The translations under genes and the position numbers were made by a program. From Myxococcales bacterium (GTDB taxonomy: Bacteria > Myxococcota_A > Polyangia > Palsa-1104 > JAEUJZ01), in the NCBI GenBank assembly GCA_016794365.1, contig JAEUKB010000017.1:78578-142577 (forward strand): 64,000 nt of DNA. The letters are read 5' to 3'. Below, in pieces: positions 16,104 through 25,351 of this stretch. The stretch's first letter is position 1, and each line of letters opens with the position of its first letter. The notes beneath the pieces are model-generated. The model saw only the letters and a program-made list of their open reading frames with translations, had not been told where the DNA came from and made no database searches.

Positions 16104-17828
16104 TTATTTGGCTGTTCCGCCAAGCAGCGAGTCAGCAGTGACAAAGACTGGACGGATATCGTTTGGCACGCTCTTTTTCATTTTATCGAGCGCTTTTTGA
16201 ACATCAGGACGAATGACTACGTATTGATTCATCAGTCCTTTTGCTCGTGCATAGTCACCCGTTGCTTCAATCGTGAGAAGCTCACGATCGAGGTCCATCA
16301 CTGCCTGCTTGATCTTTGTAAAGTTCACCGAAAATGTGCCATCTCCGTTTGACACAAATCCGCCTTTATCAAGCAGATAATTTAGCTGTATTGCCATTCC
16401 GCGTGCATGCGCATCGGTCAGTCCGAAGTGCAGTGTGCGAAATCCCGATGCCAAAAAGGTATGATAGAGCTTGCGCTCTGCCACTACGCCTTGACCGAGC
16501 GATCCCTTGAGCTGTCCTTGATCCATCATGTACGAAAGCGCCCACAGACCGGTAATATCAGCTTTGGCTTCCTCAATGGTGGAATAGGTATCCTTGAGAT
16601 CTTGACGCGGCGTTGAGTCTTTGCCATCCACTTTGGTCAAGTGCGGTCCCAGCCCGTGCGTGATCTCATGCGCCAAAATGTGGGTAAAGAACGAGTCGAA
16701 GTCGAGATCCTTTTGCGCATCAGCGCGCAGCACCAGCTTGGAAATCGGCGTCAGCGTGGACCGAAACTTCGCTTCTTGTACGTTCTTTAGCATCACGCGC
16801 TTCGAGCCACGCTGACTGATGATGCGCTCGTCGTTGGGCAGGTTGTAGGCTGCGGTCTGCACGCTCATGTTGCCATCGCCCGCGCCGTACACTTCGTTGA
16901 CCACCACCATCGGTGCCAGCGCACCCACTTTGGGATTGCGAAACTTGGCATCGAGCGGTAGGTGATCTTCCAATTCCTGCATGTGCTGACCAAAGAAGTT
17001 TAGCTTCGTCGTTTCTTTCTGATCGCGAATGCTGACATAGGCCTCGAAGGCTGCTTTGTATCCAAACAGCTCATCGTTATACGTTTCGTATGGCCCAATT
17101 GTAATGTCCACCGGCGAGTCAAGATCCATCCACGCAAAGTCTGATGTCAGATAGTCATTGGACAAGAACGCATCGGCGCGAAGTTGTAAAAACTTCTTCA
17201 GCGAAGCATTGTCCGTTGACTCCGCTGCTTGACGAAGAAGCACAGCCAGTTTCTCTAGCTCAGGTCGATATTCATCGGAAAACTTGACGATCTTGAACGA
17301 GCCGTCAGGTCCATTACGAATGGTTGTAAAAAACCACTGAGCTTGCTGTCTATCAGCCAATGGCAGTGCGCTGATCCATGCATCCAGCGCTTGCTTGGTG
17401 GCGTGTGCCGGATAGAAGTTGCTCGCTGCGGGCTTTCTGGCCGGAATCTGGATCCCGCCCAGCTCCGTCGGCAAAAACGACTTGTGCTCGTCAATGATCG
17501 ACCACGGACCTTTGTTCAGCCAGAACGCAGCTCGCCGCGCCTTGCCAAGTGGCGAGCCGTCCTTCTGAAGCACCGCCCACAGCGCCTCGTTGCCATCCCA
17601 GCGCTGCCGCAGCTGGAGCACATCAATGATCTTGGCCGCTTCAATCAGCTTGATGATGGCGGCCTTGTCACCGGGCGAAAGCTTGGACGTATCGGCACGC
17701 AGCGGCGCGGGCGCAAACCGCTGGGTCATCTGGGTCAGCTGGGCCACCGTAGCGCCCGAAGGTCCGTCGGAAGCATGAGCGCTGCTGCCTACACACAGCA
17801 GCGTGAGCGAGAGGAGATGGTTTTTCAT
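16104..17828 (-). CDS. Secreted M49-like zinc peptidase/hydrolase
   Basis: Start at 17828 gives MKNHLLSLTLLCVGSSAHAS, a compact signal peptide; the frame is open to 18020, but that would overlap the divergent VWA gene. The 574-residue protein has a zincin site HEITHGLGPH in FFTHILAHEITHGLGPH and, ~25-30 residues later, STIEEAKADITGLW, which resembles the EEC-RAD second-glutamate motif of dipeptidyl peptidase III (M49) and related nudix-linked hydrolases. The zinc motif is HExxH rather than the HExxxH of true DPP III. SVQTAAYNLPNDERI and SKRVMLKNVQEAKF are also typical of the bacterial branch. Inferred to be an exported or periplasmic metallo-peptidase or hydrolase; substrate unknown. Confidence 0.6.
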   Translation of the reverse strand: MKNHLLSLTLLCVGSSAHASDGPSGATVAQLTQMTQRFAPAPLRADTSKLSPGDKAAIIKLIEAAKIIDVLQLRQRWDGNEALWAVLQKDGSPLGKARRAAFWLNKGPWSIIDEHKSFLPTELGGIQIPARKPAASNFYPAHATKQALDAWISALPLADRQQAQWFFTTIRNGPDGSFKIVKFSDEYRPELEKLAVLLRQAAESTDNASLKKFLQLRADAFLSNDYLTSDFAWMDLDSPVDITIGPYETYNDELFGYKAAFEAYVSIRDQKETTKLNFFGQHMQELEDHLPLDAKFRNPKVGALAPMVVVNEVYGAGDGNMSVQTAAYNLPNDERIISQRGSKRVMLKNVQEAKFRSTLTPISKLVLRADAQKDLDFDSFFTHILAHEITHGLGPHLTKVDGKDSTPRQDLKDTYSTIEEAKADITGLWALSYMMDQGQLKGSLGQGVVAERKLYHTFLASGFRTLHFGLTDAHARGMAIQLNYLLDKGGFVSNGDGTFSVNFTKIKQAVMDLDRELLTIEATGDYARAKGLMNQYVVIRPDVQKALDKMKKSVPNDIRPVFVTADSLLGGTAK

Positions 17829-18031
17829 TTTCGCGATACATAGCACGACAGCTACGGCAAAGTTTGCCAGCGAATCTTGCCAAGCCGCAGTCTTTGCCTG
17901 CGTTGCAACGCGCTCTGTTTCCGTCTGAGCCGACCGCTGCGCGCACTTGGCACTGAAGCTGCAAATCTCCCGATCGTCGCCGCTTACACACGTCATTGGT
18001 CGTCGGCGCTTACTCAACACGGAGAATGCTT

Positions 18032-19513
18032 ATGAAAAAGACCTTCCTTTCCCGTCTGATCGTTCCCTGTCTGCTTGTGTCTGTTGCGAGCGGCTGCTCT
18101 GCCTTTTCGTCCTCTGCTCTGTCTGGTGCGCCAGCGGGTGATTTTGGGGCCACTCCAGGTGGTGTCAAAGACCTCTCTTCCGCGCGAGCGCTCGTCGATA
18201 ATGGCCAAGTTCCACCGGCCAGCGCGCTACTGACTGAAGCCGCCTTTGCAGAGCACGATCTCCCGCTGGGAGGAGCCCCCTGTTCAAGCATCCTGTGCGT
18301 ACGGAGTGCTGTAGGAATCGCTCCTGACCTGGATGCCAAGCAGTCTGGATGGCTTCAGGTTGGGATGTCTTCGAACATCAATCCAGCGACGTACAAGCGA
18401 CCGACACTGCATGCCATCTTTACGGTCGATGTCTCTGGATCCATGGGCTGGAACTCTGCACACAGCGACAATCCAGACTACGCAACGGCGGGACGGCTGG
18501 CGTATCTGCTGTCACGCAAGATTGCCTCGCAGCTAACCCCTGGTGACAGCGTGTCTTTGGTGACCTACGGAAGCAACGTCAGCACCGTGTTTGAAAGCAT
18601 CGCAGGAGACGATCCTCTCATCTTTTCTTCGATCGAAAAGCTGACCACTGCGGGCTCTACCAACATGGAAGCGGGACTGCGCCGCGCATATGAAATCGCC
18701 AACCGTCGCAAGGGAGTTGCCGTCGAGTCGCGCGTCTTTCTGTTTTCCGATGAGCAGCCCAATGTCGGAGCAACCACGGCCACAGAGTTCCAGAAAATCC
18801 TACAGAGCGGAGCCAGCGAAGGAATCGGAATCACGCTGTTTGGTCTGGGACTTGGACACAGCAATGAGCTGACACAACAGCTCAGTCATCTACGCGGAGC
18901 CAATGCATTTGGCTTGGCCAAGACCTCGGATGTGGATGCGCTCATCGAAGACTCTTGGCCGTGGATGGCGAGTCCGATTGCCTACGATCTGAAGCTGAAC
19001 GTACAGCCAACCATGGGCTTTTCTGTGACGCAGAACTACGGATTCCCAGGAGACCCGCAGAGTGGCTCTGTGCTCGATGTCTCTACCGTATTCCTAAGCA
19101 AGCGCAAAGGAGCGCTGCTGATGCAGCTCGCTGGGAATGGCACCACCTGGAACGGAGCCGGAGCGAGCACGAAGCTCTCGTACGTCACCCCGTCTGGTCA
19201 GCCCGTGATGGAAACCTTCAGCAGTACGTACACAGGCAATCCGCTTGATGCACGAAACATGTACTTTGAGCAGCCCGCTGTAGGAAAGACGGTTGCGCTC
19301 GCGCTGCTGATGTCAGGAATGAAGGATGCAGCGGTGCTCTATGCGACCGACAAGAGCGCTGCGATTGCCAAGATGGAAAAGGTGGTTTCCCGAATCAGCG
19401 ACGATGCAAAAGCCTTTGCAGACTCCAGCTTTGATCGCGATGTGAAGCTTGCCAGCGACATCTTGGCGCTCATGAAAAAAGGCGCACCGCAGGGTGATCT
19501 GTACGGACGCTAA
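18032..19513 (+). CDS. von Willebrand factor A domain lipoprotein
   Basis: ATG 18032 has a good ribosome-binding site (GGAGA at 18021-18025, 6 bp spacing) and begins [20 protein letters not shown] followed by GC: a lipobox with the acylated Cys near residue 22. A Ser/Gly-rich spacer leads to the VWA domain (residues ~130-320): [16 protein letters not shown] with the DxSxS metal-ion-dependent adhesion motif, [12 protein letters not shown] with the conserved Thr, and [12 protein letters not shown]. The rest is beta-rich. The layout matches YfbK-type VWA lipoproteins that act as envelope adhesion or scaffold proteins. Transcribed alone, divergent from the zinc peptidase. Confidence 0.85.
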   Translation: MKKTFLSRLIVPCLLVSVASGCSAFSSSALSGAPAGDFGATPGGVKDLSSARALVDNGQVPPASALLTEAAFAEHDLPLGGAPCSSILCVRSAVGIAPDLDAKQSGWLQVGMSSNINPATYKRPTLHAIFTVDVSGSMGWNSAHSDNPDYATAGRLAYLLSRKIASQLTPGDSVSLVTYGSNVSTVFESIAGDDPLIFSSIEKLTTAGSTNMEAGLRRAYEIANRRKGVAVESRVFLFSDEQPNVGATTATEFQKILQSGASEGIGITLFGLGLGHSNELTQQLSHLRGANAFGLAKTSDVDALIEDSWPWMASPIAYDLKLNVQPTMGFSVTQNYGFPGDPQSGSVLDVSTVFLSKRKGALLMQLAGNGTTWNGAGASTKLSYVTPSGQPVMETFSSTYTGNPLDARNMYFEQPAVGKTVALALLMSGMKDAAVLYATDKSAAIAKMEKVVSRISDDAKAFADSSFDRDVKLASDILALMKKGAPQGDLYGR

Positions 19514-19699
19514 CAACACTCCCAAGCGATCCCAGCCTCGCTCCCACAGCACGATTTCAGAGCGCGTTCCCACAACACGCTCCTACACACGTACCAGCGC
19601 AGGCGGACGCTCACTTTTCGCGACACTACGCATTCAGCAGGAATGTCGTTCCGTAGTCACTCTGTAGCATGCGATGATGCGAAAAGGAGTGATCCGCTG

Positions 19700-21286
19700 A
19701 TGAGCGATGTCCGTTCTGCTACAGAGTACGATGAGCTTCCCTATCCATGCGGAGGCCATGAACAGACACACCCTGCGCACCTGGCCACACTGGCTACGCT
19801 GTTTGGGCTACGTACTGCACCGCTGCAAACCTGTCGGGTCTTGGAACTGGGCTGTGGCGACGGAAGCAACCTGATTCCGATGGCGCTCAGCATGCCGCAA
19901 GCCACGTTTGTGGGAGTCGATCTGTCGCGTCGTCAGATCGAAATGGGACAGGCAGAAGTGCAGCAGCTTGGGCTCTCGAACCTGTCGCTGCGTCATCAAG
20001 ATCTGATGCAGTTTGGTGAAGGAGAGCAGCCCTTCGACTTCATCATTGCGCACGGAATCTATTCTTGGGTTCCCACTCCTGTACGCAGCAAGATCTGGGA
20101 GATCTGTAGCAAGCTCCTGAGCCAATGCGGTGTGGTGTACATGAGCTACAACACCTATCCCGGCTGGCATCAGCGCATGATGGTGCGCGACATGATGCGC
20201 TTTCATACGCAGAACATTCACGATCCACAGCGTAGGAAAGCGCAGGCGCTTGCGATGGTGAACTTCGTCGCACAATCGACTCCGCCACAGCTTCCTTTGC
20301 ATCGCAAAGCGCTGGAAACAGAGCTGGCCAGACTCAGCGAGCTGCCACTGAACTACGTGTTTCACGATGACTTGGGAGCGATCAATCAGCCGTTCTACTT
20401 TCATGAGTTCATCACCGCTGCGGGCGAACACGGACTTCAGTTCCTTTCAGAGTCACGCTTTCACGCGATGCAAGACACCAGGCTGTCACCAGAGACTCGC
20501 AACGCGCTGCGACAAGCGGGCGACCTACTGGTGATGGAGCAGTATCGCGACTACATCACCTGCAATGCGTTTCGTCAGACCTTGCTCTGTCACTCGAACC
20601 AGCCGCTTGATCGACGCCTACGTCCAGAGCAGATGGAGTCACTTTGCTTTTCCTCAACGCTGCGCTGCAAGTCCGCTCAGCCAGATCTCACGCATCCAAC
20701 GGAAGAAGCGTTCCATTACGATGGCATGACGCTGAAGCTATCGATTCCGGTGGCCAAAGCCGCACTTGTGATCTTGCAAGAGCACGCGCCCAAAGCGGTT
20801 CCGTTTGAAACGCTGTTTCAACTGTCGCTTGTCCGTAGTCAGACCGTGCAAGTCGCAGAGTTCGATCTGCGCTTCCGCATGAACCAGCGACAAGAACTGG
20901 CCGAGCTACTGCTCGCAGGCTTTGGTGCAGGCGTGATTCGTCCGGTGCTGTTTCAAGCAGACTTCACGCTCCATCCTGGCGAGAAGCCCAAGCTCGGTCC
21001 GCTGGCGCGCCTGCGCATCGCTGCGAACAAAGAAGTGACGACTCCGTTACTCGATAACATTCGCTTTGAAGAGCCGTTTGGTCGCGCCGTTGCACTGTGC
21101 TGTGATGGACAAACAACCCAGACAGAGATCATCGAGCAGCTCACGCAGCGGGTTGCATCCGGTGAGTTCCCAAGTGAGCTGACCGACGGAAAAGTTCCAT
21201 CCCGAGAAGCACTACACCAGCTCGTGAGGGAGCGAGTCACAGAGTGTCTGGATCGCATCGCACGCTATGCAGTGCTGATCGAATAA
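19700..21286 (+). CDS. SAM-dependent methyltransferase with regulatory domain
   Basis: The ATG at 19700 is preceded by AAGGAG at 19684-19689 and is preferred to the one at 19643. The 528-residue protein has a class I methyltransferase core: VLELGCGDGSNLIPMAL (motif I), FVGVDLSRRQIEMG, and FDFIIAHGIYSWVP (post-motif region). A C-terminal part after ~250 matches the layout of the methyltransferase regulatory domain family (VYMSYNTYPGWHQRMMVRDM is its usual opening). Such proteins are frequent in Myxococcota and Planctomycetes with unknown substrates. No obvious substrate gene is adjacent. Confidence 0.8.
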   Translation: MSDVRSATEYDELPYPCGGHEQTHPAHLATLATLFGLRTAPLQTCRVLELGCGDGSNLIPMALSMPQATFVGVDLSRRQIEMGQAEVQQLGLSNLSLRHQDLMQFGEGEQPFDFIIAHGIYSWVPTPVRSKIWEICSKLLSQCGVVYMSYNTYPGWHQRMMVRDMMRFHTQNIHDPQRRKAQALAMVNFVAQSTPPQLPLHRKALETELARLSELPLNYVFHDDLGAINQPFYFHEFITAAGEHGLQFLSESRFHAMQDTRLSPETRNALRQAGDLLVMEQYRDYITCNAFRQTLLCHSNQPLDRRLRPEQMESLCFSSTLRCKSAQPDLTHPTEEAFHYDGMTLKLSIPVAKAALVILQEHAPKAVPFETLFQLSLVRSQTVQVAEFDLRFRMNQRQELAELLLAGFGAGVIRPVLFQADFTLHPGEKPKLGPLARLRIAANKEVTTPLLDNIRFEEPFGRAVALCCDGQTTQTEIIEQLTQRVASGEFPSELTDGKVPSREALHQLVRERVTECLDRIARYAVLIE

Positions 21287-21302
21287 TCGCAACGAGCAGC
21301 GC

Positions 21303-21716
21303 TCAGTGCGGCGTCTTCAGCGTCTCTCGGATTGTCTCGATGAACGCATAGGCCGCCGACTCCTCTTCAAAGAAGCGGGCAGGCCATGAGCTCAGTCCGA
21401 TCAGCTCGGTTGCGCGCAGATACAGACTCCCAATCGTGCGAATCGGCAAGCTGGCACCGATGATTGCGCTCGCAGACACTGTGTGATCTTTCCGCCAGTC
21501 CGCCATGATCTTGCGCACCTCTGGAGAAGGCGGCACTGCCCGCGCGACAAAGAAGACGCTAAACAGACAGGCATTCTCTTTCAGACAGTCATTGTAGATC
21601 TGCTGAATGAGCAGGACTTCTTCGACGCTGCACGGACCATCCCAATGGACGCTGACCGTGTCACGATCCACCACCACACGGTGTCTGCCGATCTGCGTCT
21701 CTTTGCGCGCTCGCAT
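21303..21716 (-). CDS. Small STAS/SpoIIAA-like protein
   Basis: A ~137-residue protein with HRVVVDRDTVSVHWDGPCSV at the start and alternating strand/helix pattern (CLFSVFFVARAVPPSPEVRK, ASAIIGASLPIRTIGSLYLR), resembling SpoIIAA-like STAS domains seen in myxobacterial genomes. No conserved phospho-acceptor Ser is evident to me. The start at 21716 lies 7 bp after the DUF1552 stop; a longer start at 21785 would overlap that gene. It is the last gene of the eutC to DUF1552 run. Function unknown, possibly a regulatory partner. Confidence 0.5.
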   Translation of the reverse strand: MRARKETQIGRHRVVVDRDTVSVHWDGPCSVEEVLLIQQIYNDCLKENACLFSVFFVARAVPPSPEVRKIMADWRKDHTVSASAIIGASLPIRTIGSLYLRATELIGLSSWPARFFEEESAAYAFIETIRETLKTPH

Positions 21717-21723
21717 CAGCCAT

Positions 21724-23109
21724 TTATCGTAACGAAAAGCCGCCGGAAAGGAATCCCGGTAATGGCCCCGAACTGGAATCGCCAAAGCGCCAGATGTCTT
21801 GCTTCATCGCACGCGCAATCGATACAAGCAGATCACCATGACGCCGGTATCCGTACTGAAGCAAGCGGCCCGTGGTGAGCGCTCCGCCCCCTTTGCCAGC
21901 GACGATGAACGGGAGGTTGTCATGGCTGTGGGTGTTGCCATCGCAGATCTCGCTACACAGCACCACAAGTGAATAGTCCAGCATCGTGCCATCCCCTTCT
22001 GGTCGCTGCTTGAGCTGATCCACCAGGTAGGCAAACTGCTGCACCCAATAACGTCGCTGCGCAAAGTAATCACGGAACTCGCGCTTCCCTTTGTCCTGAC
22101 TGGGACCGTAGTGCGACGCTTGATGACTGCGCATGTCGAACTTCGGATCGTACATCTCTGTCGCAGGGAATCGACTCATGATCAGCTCACTGGTGTGATG
22201 AGACGCTTGCACCACGCCGACCTTGGTCAGTCCGCACGCCATCGCTTGCACCATCAGATCCAACTGCGCGCGCAGGATCTTGGGAAAGTTCCCCGGATCA
22301 TACAGCACTGCGTCGCTGAGCCCCGCTGTATCAATGCGCGGATCCGAGCAGGTCGCTTTCGGCGGCGGCATCATTCCGGGAATCCCTTTGACCCTCCGTT
22401 CGACTTCTCGCAGCGCTTCTACATGCAGTTCCAGCTTCTTTTTTTCGACATTCCCAAGCTGCGCACGTAGCTCTTCCAGATCCTTCATCGTGGCATCGAT
22501 CACGCTGACAGCCAGCGTGTCTTGGGTGCCGCCACCGCTGCCACCGCCCGACGGATTGGTCTTCCCAAACAGGCGCTCAAACGCACGCATCGGACTGTCT
22601 TCCGGGGTCGCGCTCGTGCCTGCACTGGGATAAGAGATGTGTTTGTCTCCAGACGCGCTGTTGTGATTGGCCATCGCGCCCAGATACAGATGACGAAACA
22701 GAGCCCCCGCACCTGCGGTCTTGGCCAGGTACTGATCGATGGACTCTCCGTTGCCACCATCGACGGCGGTCAGTAACTTTTTGGCTCCGCCAGGATGACT
22801 TCCAGTATCCGTGGGACCAGAAGACAGACCTGTTAGGAATACGCAGTCATCCTTCAGGGTTCCCAGTCCTTGAAGCTGTTCGTTTAAGGAAAAGCTGCGC
22901 TCGCTCCCTTGCAAGTGCCACAGGCTGGGACTGCCATCTGCCGACGGACCAGCAACCCCATCGGGGAAGTAAAAGAAGATGACGCGCCGCGCCCCACCAG
23001 AAGGAGCCGCCAGCGCACGTCGCCCCGCTGGATCCAGTCCGCCAAGCGGAAGAGCCAGCGCTGAAGCAGCCGCCGCACGCAGCAGTGTTCGTCGAGAAAA
23101 CACGCTCAT
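21724..23109 (-). CDS. DUF1552 family exported protein
   Basis: 461 residues starting MSVFSRRTLLRAAAASALAL, a Tat-like signal (RR followed by hydrophobic stretch, AA-rich cleavage region). The body shows DUF1552 landmarks: RRVIFFYFPDGVAG, DDCVFLTGLS, GSHPGGAKKLLT, SIDQYLA, SYPSAGTSATPEDSPMRAFERLFG, and CSEICDGNTHSHDNLPFIVAG, an alkaline-phosphatase-superfamily-like end. The family nearly always pairs with DUF1592 cytochromes. Its ATG overlaps the stop of the upstream DUF1592 gene by 4 bp (ATGA), indicating translational coupling. The pair probably acts together in the periplasm; the reaction is not established. Confidence 0.85.
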   Translation of the reverse strand: MSVFSRRTLLRAAAASALALPLGGLDPAGRRALAAPSGGARRVIFFYFPDGVAGPSADGSPSLWHLQGSERSFSLNEQLQGLGTLKDDCVFLTGLSSGPTDTGSHPGGAKKLLTAVDGGNGESIDQYLAKTAGAGALFRHLYLGAMANHNSASGDKHISYPSAGTSATPEDSPMRAFERLFGKTNPSGGGSGGGTQDTLAVSVIDATMKDLEELRAQLGNVEKKKLELHVEALREVERRVKGIPGMMPPPKATCSDPRIDTAGLSDAVLYDPGNFPKILRAQLDLMVQAMACGLTKVGVVQASHHTSELIMSRFPATEMYDPKFDMRSHQASHYGPSQDKGKREFRDYFAQRRYWVQQFAYLVDQLKQRPEGDGTMLDYSLVVLCSEICDGNTHSHDNLPFIVAGKGGGALTTGRLLQYGYRRHGDLLVSIARAMKQDIWRFGDSSSGPLPGFLSGGFSLR

Positions 23110-25337
23110 CGGGACACTCCTTCCTGGGTCGGAGCCTCTGCTGCTCGCAGCAGGAATCCTTCACTTTCAGTAATCGCCAGCAACAGTTCTTGCATGCGAT
23201 GTCCGCTGTCACGGAAGCGATTCTGAAGTCGCCACAGAGAACAGAAGTGCTGTCCCACATCTTCCTGCGCGCCTTGCACATAGCGCAGCGTCTTGCGCAC
23301 GAAACAGTATCGCGCACGCTCGGATTCTGCCAGAAGCTGGCCCAGCTCTTTGAGCGATCCATACTGCGCATGCGTCAGCGATCCCAGCGCTTCCCGATCA
23401 TTGAGATCTCCGAGCGAGTCAATCGGCTGACCGTTTTCCGATTCACGCCACTTTCCGATCGCATCAAAGCGCTCAAAGCCAAAGCCTACGTCGTCAATGT
23501 ACTGATGACAGCTCTTACAGAACGCGACGCTGGTGTGTTGGCGGAAGCGCTCACGCGTGGTTGCTTTCGGATCCACCTGCGGAACTCCGCCCGCGTTGGG
23601 AGGCGGTGGCGGAAGCTCTTCACAGAGTAGCTGTCTGCGCACAAACAGACCTCTGCGAATCGGTGAGCTTTGATCAGAGTGCGCATAGCTTCCAAGCACA
23701 CTGCCATGTCCAAGCCATCCCGCGCGCTGAACCGATCCATAGGACTGCTTTGCATGCGTACTTGCAGATACTCCGCTCATTCCGTAGAGCCGCGCCAGAT
23801 CTGCATTCACGAAGGAATAGTCCGCCGTAAACAGCTCCTCAAAGCGTCCGCTTCCGTCGAGCGCAACGTGCGCAAAGAAGCGCTGCGTCTCTTCCGCCAT
23901 CGCGCTGCGCAGTGCGGTCGAAAAGTCAGGATACAGCACCGTGCTCTTGTTCGCGGTCAGGATGTCTTCCGCGCCCAAGTACGCCAGCGCAAAGGAACCC
24001 AGCACCGTACGACTGCGTGGGCTCGATAACAGTCGCTGCGCCTGCTCTTTCACTTGTTCAGGAGTACGCAAATCGTCACGCGCTGCCGCCGCAAAGAGCT
24101 GTTCATCAGGCATGCTGCCCCAAAACAGATACGACAGCGCGCTCGCCACTTCATACGCAGTCAGCTTGTAGGTTCCGTCGGGCTGTGGCTCTCCCAGCTC
24201 TGATCGATATAGGAAGTGCGGACTGGTCAGCAGCGCCTGAACCGCCGCAGAGATTCCTTCCGCAAAGGTCTTCTGTGACACGATGAGCGCTTGATATCGC
24301 GACAGCTCACTTGAACGAAGGGGACGACGGAACGCGCGCAGTCCAAACGTCTGCAAGAACTGCTCTGCACAGGCTGCTGCACGGCCTCCGTTTGGATCAC
24401 AAGGAAGCACTGTAGAGAGCTGATCCGTGATCTGTTTCGCCGCGATCTCTGCCCCTTTGCGGAATCCTTCCAGATGCGAAGAAGACACCAATCTTCCGTC
24501 GGAATGATTGTCAAAACCATATCCTTCCGGTCGCGCATCAGGAGGCAAGTCCGCAGTCAGATCAAGCTGCGTAGCACCTGGCTTACACGTCACGGTCAAC
24601 AGCGAGTTCTGTCCGCCAAAGCCATCCGGCATCGTGCGCGGATTTCCGGGATCAGTCACCCAGTCCTTTTCATCCAGTACAAACTTGTAGCTGTAGGAAC
24701 CGGGATCCAGTACACGCTCTAACTTCCAGCGCTTTTCCGTCGCTGAATAGGTAAGGGGCCAGCCTCCTAGTGCGAGCGTTGCGGGCCAGTTGTTGAAGCT
24801 TCCCGCCACATGTACCGACCGCAGCGTCTTTCCCATTGGATCGTACGAAAACACCGGAGCCACACAGGTTCCGCTGCGCTGTGGCAGCAGATCCATGATG
24901 GTGTTTTGGTATTCCTTTCGCGTCAGGAGTCGCAAGCGACGGACTCCCAAGCTGCGCTCACCACACGTCGGTGAACCGGCCTTCATGTCCGCTTTGATAT
25001 AGGCCGTCACATACTGCGCGCACGATCCGCTACAGCGCCCCGGACTTCCCGGTGGCATCCGCTGCGCAATGATCTCGCGAAGTGATGATTCGCTCTGGGT
25101 GGATGGCAGCAGCGACGGAGCCGAGACTCCTTGTCCGCTTGTGCCATGACAGACAGAGCAGTGCTCTACATACAGCGCTTGTCCTTTGGCCACAGCATCT
25201 GGATCGGATGCCAGCGGATCTTCGGCTGTGGTCTGTGTACAGCCCGATCCGAGTAGCCAAGACAGAAGCGCGACAGCAACCTGGCGCGACAGACCGCGCA
25301 CCGACAACGATTGGGCGGGAGTCTTCACAACCCGCAC
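23106..25337 (-). CDS. DUF1592-type cytochrome c lipoprotein with glycogen-binding-like insert
   Basis: The frame opens at 25433, but only the GTG codons at 25337 or 25328 avoid overlap with the upstream EutL-EutT gene and leave a normal signal peptide ending LLGSGC (lipobox). Domain order: class I c-type cytochrome (HCSVCHGTSGQGV ... IIAQRMPPGS), a DUF1587-like RRLRLLTRKEYQNTIMDLLP, then an inserted ~80-residue module (SVHVAGSFNNWPATL ... RWKLERVLDPGSYSYKFVLD) with the GSFNNW and Y-YKF-VD signatures of CBM48/AMPK-beta domains. DUF1592/1588 segments (RRPLRSSELSRYQ, SPIRRGLFVRRQLLCEELPP) and DUF1585 with CKSCHQYIDDVGFGFE follow. Exported; the electron partner and substrate are unknown. Confidence 0.8.
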   Translation of the reverse strand: MRVVKTPAQSLSVRGLSRQVAVALLSWLLGSGCTQTTAEDPLASDPDAVAKGQALYVEHCSVCHGTSGQGVSAPSLLPSTQSESSLREIIAQRMPPGSPGRCSGSCAQYVTAYIKADMKAGSPTCGERSLGVRRLRLLTRKEYQNTIMDLLPQRSGTCVAPVFSYDPMGKTLRSVHVAGSFNNWPATLALGGWPLTYSATEKRWKLERVLDPGSYSYKFVLDEKDWVTDPGNPRTMPDGFGGQNSLLTVTCKPGATQLDLTADLPPDARPEGYGFDNHSDGRLVSSSHLEGFRKGAEIAAKQITDQLSTVLPCDPNGGRAAACAEQFLQTFGLRAFRRPLRSSELSRYQALIVSQKTFAEGISAAVQALLTSPHFLYRSELGEPQPDGTYKLTAYEVASALSYLFWGSMPDEQLFAAAARDDLRTPEQVKEQAQRLLSSPRSRTVLGSFALAYLGAEDILTANKSTVLYPDFSTALRSAMAEETQRFFAHVALDGSGRFEELFTADYSFVNADLARLYGMSGVSASTHAKQSYGSVQRAGWLGHGSVLGSYAHSDQSSPIRRGLFVRRQLLCEELPPPPPNAGGVPQVDPKATTRERFRQHTSVAFCKSCHQYIDDVGFGFERFDAIGKWRESENGQPIDSLGDLNDREALGSLTHAQYGSLKELGQLLAESERARYCFVRKTLRYVQGAQEDVGQHFCSLWRLQNRFRDSGHRMQELLLAITESEGFLLRAAEAPTQEGVSR

Positions 25338-25351
25338 ACTAGCAAAACCAA

